Both the position numbers and the translations under genes were made by a program. The notes under the pieces were generated by a model that saw only the letters and a program-made list of their open reading frames with translations, did not search any database and had not been told where the DNA came from. From contig JAGKQI010000093.1 in the NCBI GenBank assembly GCA_018806915.1, positions 1-64,000 of the forward strand: 64,000 nucleotides of DNA, in the 5' to 3' direction. The first letter of the stretch is position 1. Every line of letters starts with the position of its first letter. Shown one piece after another: positions 59,583 through 64,000 of this stretch. The DNA is from Phytophthora colocasiae (Eukaryota; Oomycota; Peronosporomycetes; Peronosporales; Peronosporaceae).

Positions 59583-60877
59583 GTGTACGTAGGACCGGAG
59601 CTGAAAGCAACCCAACGTAAAAATCAACATTGCATTACCGCTTTAGCTCAAGAATCAGCTATGTCTTCAGAAATATCGCGTCTGAGAGACAGTTCATCGG
59701 ACCTTCCGAGAGACTGTTCACCGGACTTTCCGAAGGACAATAAATCACCTCCGGACGATACAATCCAGTTTCGTCTGAAAGACGGAGAATGTTATGGCTG
59801 GTGGGAGGATCACTACCCCGATCCTGCAAAGCGTGATGTGGTTATGGTGCATGGCGCTGTCAATGATCATCGGACCAAGATTCTCCTAGACACCGGTGCG
59901 ACTATTAACATCCTGAGTTACGACTTTGCGCGTAAGCTCGGACTCAGGCTTAAGTCACACAAACAAACAAGGGTGTCTGGGATGGGAGGGGTTCCGGTGT
60001 CAGTGCCGAGATCAAGCTGACTCTCGGACCAAGAGTAGTTTACATTGTTGATCTCTGGGTTGCAAATATCGGCGAAGGTATAAACGTGTTATTGGGAATG
60101 GGATTCATGTTCGCTGCTGGTCTGAGGATCAGCGTTCGGGAGGGACTGGTATCTACGCCAGATGAAGTCGTGGTGATGATGTGCAGCTGGGAGCCTGGTG
60201 ATCATATCGGCAGGAACAGGTCCACCAGACCAAGTGAAGCTGTACTCCTGAGGTCGGGTGAAGAATTTGTTGTTCGCATTGACTATGGTCCGACGAACCC
60301 ACAACGAGAAGACGTGTGGGCGGGACGTGGAGACCGTTGGGTGACTCAACTGATTTTTTCAGCTCGGTCATGGCCTGTGGCGGTCCGCGTGGTGAACATC
60401 TCTGACAAGAATACTTGGGTGAATGAATTTTCTGATGTTGCAAGGATTGTGGAGTATGGATTTTTCCCACGACATGGTCGCTTTGTACGGCCAGGCTCTG
60501 CAGCCTACCGCGACTGGGAAGTTTTGATTCTGGAGAACACTCCGTCACCAGAGACGAAGAGACGCCTGAAGGCCGAAGCTGACTTGGAGGATTTGATACC
60601 TCAACCTCCGTGTGTGGATCACCCGGTATACCCGTGGCCAACTGAGATTTTACAGCGCCCGAGGCTGGACAATGCTCGAGTACAGTTCGTGAGGCCTGAT
60701 TCGGTCCCACGAACAAAACGAGTTCGTTTCGCTTTGGATGTGGCTACGCAGACAGATGACTGGGTGAGTGCCGGAGAAGAGGAGACCCGGGATATCGCTG
60801 TGGATACCGGAGATCTGGAATTATCGTCAGAAAACGACTCCGAAAGACTCTGGAACCACATCTGGAATTTCGAGTGA
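59583..60877 (+). pseudogene. Ty3/gypsy protease region, frameshifted
   Basis: An aspartic protease is visible: VMVHGAVNDHRTKILLDTGA with the active-site DTG, then TINILSYDFARKLGL and VSGMGGVPVSV. The frame breaks near 60,005 and continues in another (from before 60,086) as LLGMGFMFAAGLRISV, the second conserved block. The rest to 60,877 is an acidic linker leading to RT. Protease normally cuts the gag-pol precursor. Confidence 0.75.
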
Positions 60878-60879
60878 CA

Positions 60880-62765
60880 TTATCGAGGATGAAGTCACCC
60901 TGAGTGTTTCTGGTGAACTGTTCATGGGAGATGACGATCCGACAGACTGTTCATGGGACATCCCAATCCAGAGTATGCCAGGCACCCCTGTGGAAAAGCT
61001 CCGAGCCGAGTACGAGCGGTGTATGCGAGTCACGAATGAAGAACTGGATCTGGAACCCGGTATCTATATACGGGAAGGAACAGAGCTGCTCTCTCAATTA
61101 CGTGACCAGCTGGTTATGCTGCCTGAACTGGAAGATCTGACTCCTGAATGCGATATCGACAAGGCTGACGTCGGAGTACCCGGGAATACGACGCCGGAGA
61201 TGGAGAAGAAACTCAGGGACATCCTGAAGTATCACCGGAAAATCTTTCTGGGAGACGGCAATGCCGCACCTGCCCCGGCAAGGGGCGTGGTCTGTGACTT
61301 GGACGTGGGAGACGCTAAACCTGTTGCCCAACGTCCGAGGTCCGTTGCCCCTCACCTGATGATCAAGGTGTACGAACTTCTGAAGAAGCTCCTGGAGACC
61401 GGACTCATCGAGTACTCGACTTCGCCTTGGGCATCACCAATTGTGATTGTCCTCAAGAAGAATGGTGTGGATATACGCATGTGTATTGATTATAGAGTGG
61501 TGAATGATTTTATCCAGTTGTCGCGTTATCCGTTGCCCCTGATAGACGATCTGTTGATTGGTTTTGAGGCAGCACTGTGGTTTATGAGTCTGGATATGGC
61601 GAGTGGTTTTTGGGCTATTCGAATGACGGAGCGTGCAAGGCTGATCTCAGCGTTCATCTGCCCATTTGGACACTTTCAGTGGGTAAGAATGCCCTTCGGT
61701 CTGAAGAACGCCCCCCCCTGGTGTACCAGGCTATGCTGGATAACTGCCTGTGGGGGTTTGTGCGATTGTCACCTGAAGAAGAGGCCGACGTTGATCCTGA
61801 TGTGCTGGAATTCCTGAAGTTAGAACCCCAGAGCTCTGACGTACATGGTCTGATGTCTGGTGAACAACTTCAGAACTCTGATGAACACATGCCAGAGGTT
61901 CCGGTACTCACCGACCAAATGACTGTCTTTCAGAGGAACATCCCAGTCCCGTCCTTCATGGGAACGGTACTAGGTCGAAGTTCCTACATTGACGACATTG
62001 CTCATGGGGCGCCCACCTGGGATCAACTTTGTGAAGACCTGAACGCCTTGCTTTTCAGACTCAGATACTGGAACATTTCTGTGATCCTGCCCACGAGCGA
62101 GTTTGGGAAGCTGACGATTCCTTATCTGTCGCATGAGATCAGTGCTGAAGGACTGAGAGCCACGCCGAAGATCGTCAAGGGAGTACAGAGTTTCATGGGA
62201 AGTCTGAATTACTACAACAAGTTTATCGAAGACTTACCAGTGATCGCTGCTGTGCTCTACGAGTTGTCCGATGAACAGATTCGCGCCGGTCGAGATTTGG
62301 CTCGAGCGAAGGAAGCCTTTAAGATCCTGAAGCGCAAGATTGTCTCGACACCGCTCCTCAGACACCCAGATCGCACCAGACCTTTCGGTATTATACCTCA
62401 TGCGAATCCGTGGGCTGCTTCAGCCGTCTTGGGACAGAAGTACGATGGAGTGATACACCCCGTACGGTTCACTGGACGTGTGCTGAATGAGGCAGAACTC
62501 CGGTATCACATCACAGAGAAGGAGGTCATCGCGATCCTCAGGGTTCTGGAGAACTTTCGGGCTCTGGTAAACACGAGTCCCGTGATAACGGTGTACACCA
62601 GACATTCTGTTTTGAAGTGGCTCCTGTCATCCAATTCAGCTGATGGTCGGAACGTGAAGTGGGGATTGAAGTTGTCACATTGGAACTTGGAGATTCGCAG
62701 GATCCAGCGAGATGAAGATGGTCTCCCAGCTATTCTTGGAGCGGGCATCACGCCCCGTGAACAAG
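60880..62765 (+). pseudogene. Ty3/gypsy reverse transcriptase and RNase H, frameshifted; integrase absent
   Basis: RT motifs in order: LIEYSTSPWASPIVIVLKKN, MCIDYRVVNDF, FMSLDMASGFW (first catalytic Asp), CPFGHFQWVRMPFGLKNAPP, then a frame change in a run of eight C (61711-61718), and SYIDDIAHG (the YxDD box). The connection domain follows (GLRATPKIVKGVQSFMGSLN) and RNase H: RTRPFGIIPHANPWAASAVL, HPVRFTGRVLNEAELRYHIT, EKEVIAILRVL. RNase H usually has DAS at the first position; here it is HAN. Coding ends near 62,757 with no integrase zinc finger or DDE core, because an inverted LTR piece starts at 62,766. One frameshift also lies near 60,870. Confidence 0.82.
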
Positions 62766-63545
62766 TGTCAGAGTCTGGTATCCTGTTCGTCAGGGTCTGG
62801 AATCATGTGCGTCGGAGACATACCATGTACTCCGGAATCATGTACATCAGAGTCGTAATACCAGAGTCGTGACACTTGGGTCTGATCATCGGAGTCTTGT
62901 ACGTCGGAGTCTGTTCATCGGAAACTGGTGATGTCTGGAATATTGCTTGTATAAGCCGGACACATCAGACTTGTTCACCAGAATCATGTTCGTCGGACTC
63001 ATGTTCGTCAGACTTCATGGTGTGATATCAGAGTTTCCATGCGTGATACCAGAAATCCATGAGTGTTTTCAAGGTGCGGAGCACGTATGCTGCAACGCAC
63101 GAAGTCCAGTTGGGATATGCGCGGGGTGCGCTACGTCCGGTGCGTGATACTTGGTATCTTGTGGGTAAAATTGTATTCCTTGAACCATTATCGTCACACA
63201 GGACGGCAACGGGATGAGGTCTCTCAGAGATACATTCTTCTGAGAGACTTTCTGCCAACCTTTAGGCACTCATCGTCGGGGAAAGTCCGGTGATCAGATT
63301 GAGTGTTGTTGTCTCTCGGAGTTTGTGCACTTTTCCGAGGAACACTTCTGATCTCTTGGGCCCCTTTGCAGTACAGGTTAAGGTTAATATATGTACAGCA
63401 GTTTTCTTCCACAGATCCATCATATTGTCACACGGGACATAACCTCGTCCCACATCTCCCTTTCTCCCACAATCCAGTGTATATCCAATCACATCACAGC
63501 GTAACGTCCATATCCACTCGAAAAATCGTAATTAGCAACGTGTCA
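62766..63545 (-). mobile_element. Inverted copy of the LTR 5' part
   Basis: Reverse complement of about 54631-55433. It ends exactly at the LTR terminus (CGTGTCA, the complement of TGACACG) at 63,545. Compared with the direct copy it lacks about 23 bp and 10 bp in the short-repeat block but is otherwise very similar, much closer than the solo LTR is. It replaces the integrase and 3' LTR expected here. Confidence 0.85.
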
Positions 63546-63798
63546 ACCGCCCCTCCTGGTCATAATTCGTCAGTGCGGAACTTTCTCCAAACTGAGCATC
63601 ATGGTCAGGCCAGTACGTCAGAGGCCCCGTGAACATAGTGTAGCTGTGACGCTCTCAAAACTTCCGGGGTTTCAAAGTCTCTGGTGTCCTGTCGCTCAGT
63701 CTGATTCTATCAGACTCAGAAATAGACAACTGTCGTATCCCACAAACGGCCACATCCCGATTTCCTTTCTGACGCACACCTCTGAAGAAGATCTAGCC
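63546..63798. other. Leader-like non-coding stretch
   Basis: No ORF or repeat recognised. It lies between the inverted LTR end and the next ATG and may be the untranslated leader of the following gag-like frame. Confidence 0.35.
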
Positions 63799-64000
63799 AT
63801 GAGTTCATCCATGGTTCCTACTACTGGCGACGCCTCGGGCACTGGGCCCGCTTCGGCATCCGTAGCATCGCGAGGTGGTGGTGACGGTACTCTCGCATCA
63901 CCTGGTGGCAGCTCAAGCGCCCCAGCCTCACAGTCGAGCGCGTCCGCCGCTCCGAAGCAGGGCGTTGATGCTGCTGACGGCGATGATCCCGGGAGCGTGC
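63799..64000 (+). CDS. Partial gag-like ORF running off the window
   Basis: ATG at 63799, preceded by AAGATCTAGCC, open to the last base (67 codons). It reads MSSSMVPTTGDASGTGPASA and continues Ser/Ala/Gly-rich (GGSSSAPASQSSASAAP) to DAADGDDPGS. Such low-complexity starts are common in gypsy gag proteins of filamentous eukaryotes, and the setting agrees, but no domain is reached inside the window. Confidence 0.4.
   Translation, partial: MSSSMVPTTGDASGTGPASASVASRGGGDGTLASPGGSSSAPASQSSASAAPKQGVDAADGDDPGSV

Overview
The window begins at the left end of a eukaryotic chromosome. Bases 1-322 are the C-strand of a TTTAGGG-type telomere. This telomere type, short GT-AG introns of about 50-70 bp, and a mobile-element load of Merlin, piggyBac and Ty3/gypsy elements whose RNase H carries a 'HANPWA' core best fit an oomycete (Phytophthora/Pythium/downy-mildew type stramenopile). 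Plants and green algae share the telomere repeat, so the assignment is an inference.

Region 1 (1-35,982) is a subtelomeric satellite with no convincing protein gene. It holds eleven head-to-tail units, each starting with AGCGGTTTA at 326, 2776, 5120, 7818, 10800, 14846, 17480, 21524, 25570, 28206 and 32237. Units are nested repeats: an AT-rich head, 2-7 monomers of about 352 bp, a conserved linker, a 160-bp repeat, then either an 8-bp GTACCAGT/GTACCCAT minisatellite (units 1-3) or an array of about 117-bp monomers plus a palindrome-rich tail (units 4-11). Units 5-10 run 4.05-2.63-4.04-4.05-2.64-4.03 kb; the difference is exactly four 352-bp monomers. An interstitial telomere tract lies between units 1 and 2, and degenerate telomere-like bases lie at later junctions, as in yeast Y'-type subtelomeres.

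Region 2 (35,983-38,900) is a GC-rich island with two convergent, unrecognised ORFs (36251-37318 + and 37372-38070 -), bounded by satellite fragments in opposite orientations.

Region 3 (38,900-64,000) is a transposon graveyard. It holds a Merlin element (40284-41606) with long TIRs, a probable 8-bp target duplication and a four-exon transposase carrying two stops; a multi-exon piggyBac pseudogene (43090-46296 -); a chromodomain-like ORF (46967-48032 -); a C48/Ulp1-like fragment (49383-49661 -); a second piggyBac (about 50131-53966 +) split by a solo LTR (51804-53457); and a frameshifted Ty3/gypsy gag-PR-RT-RNase H element (54631-62765) without integrase, followed by an inverted copy of its own LTR 5' part (62766-63545). 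A further gag-like ORF starts at 63799 and runs off the window. No tRNA, rRNA or CRISPR was seen.

Almost all protein-coding content is selfish DNA in decay. The open questions are how the satellite units spread, what the two island ORFs are, and whether the many homopolymer frameshifts are decay or assembly error.
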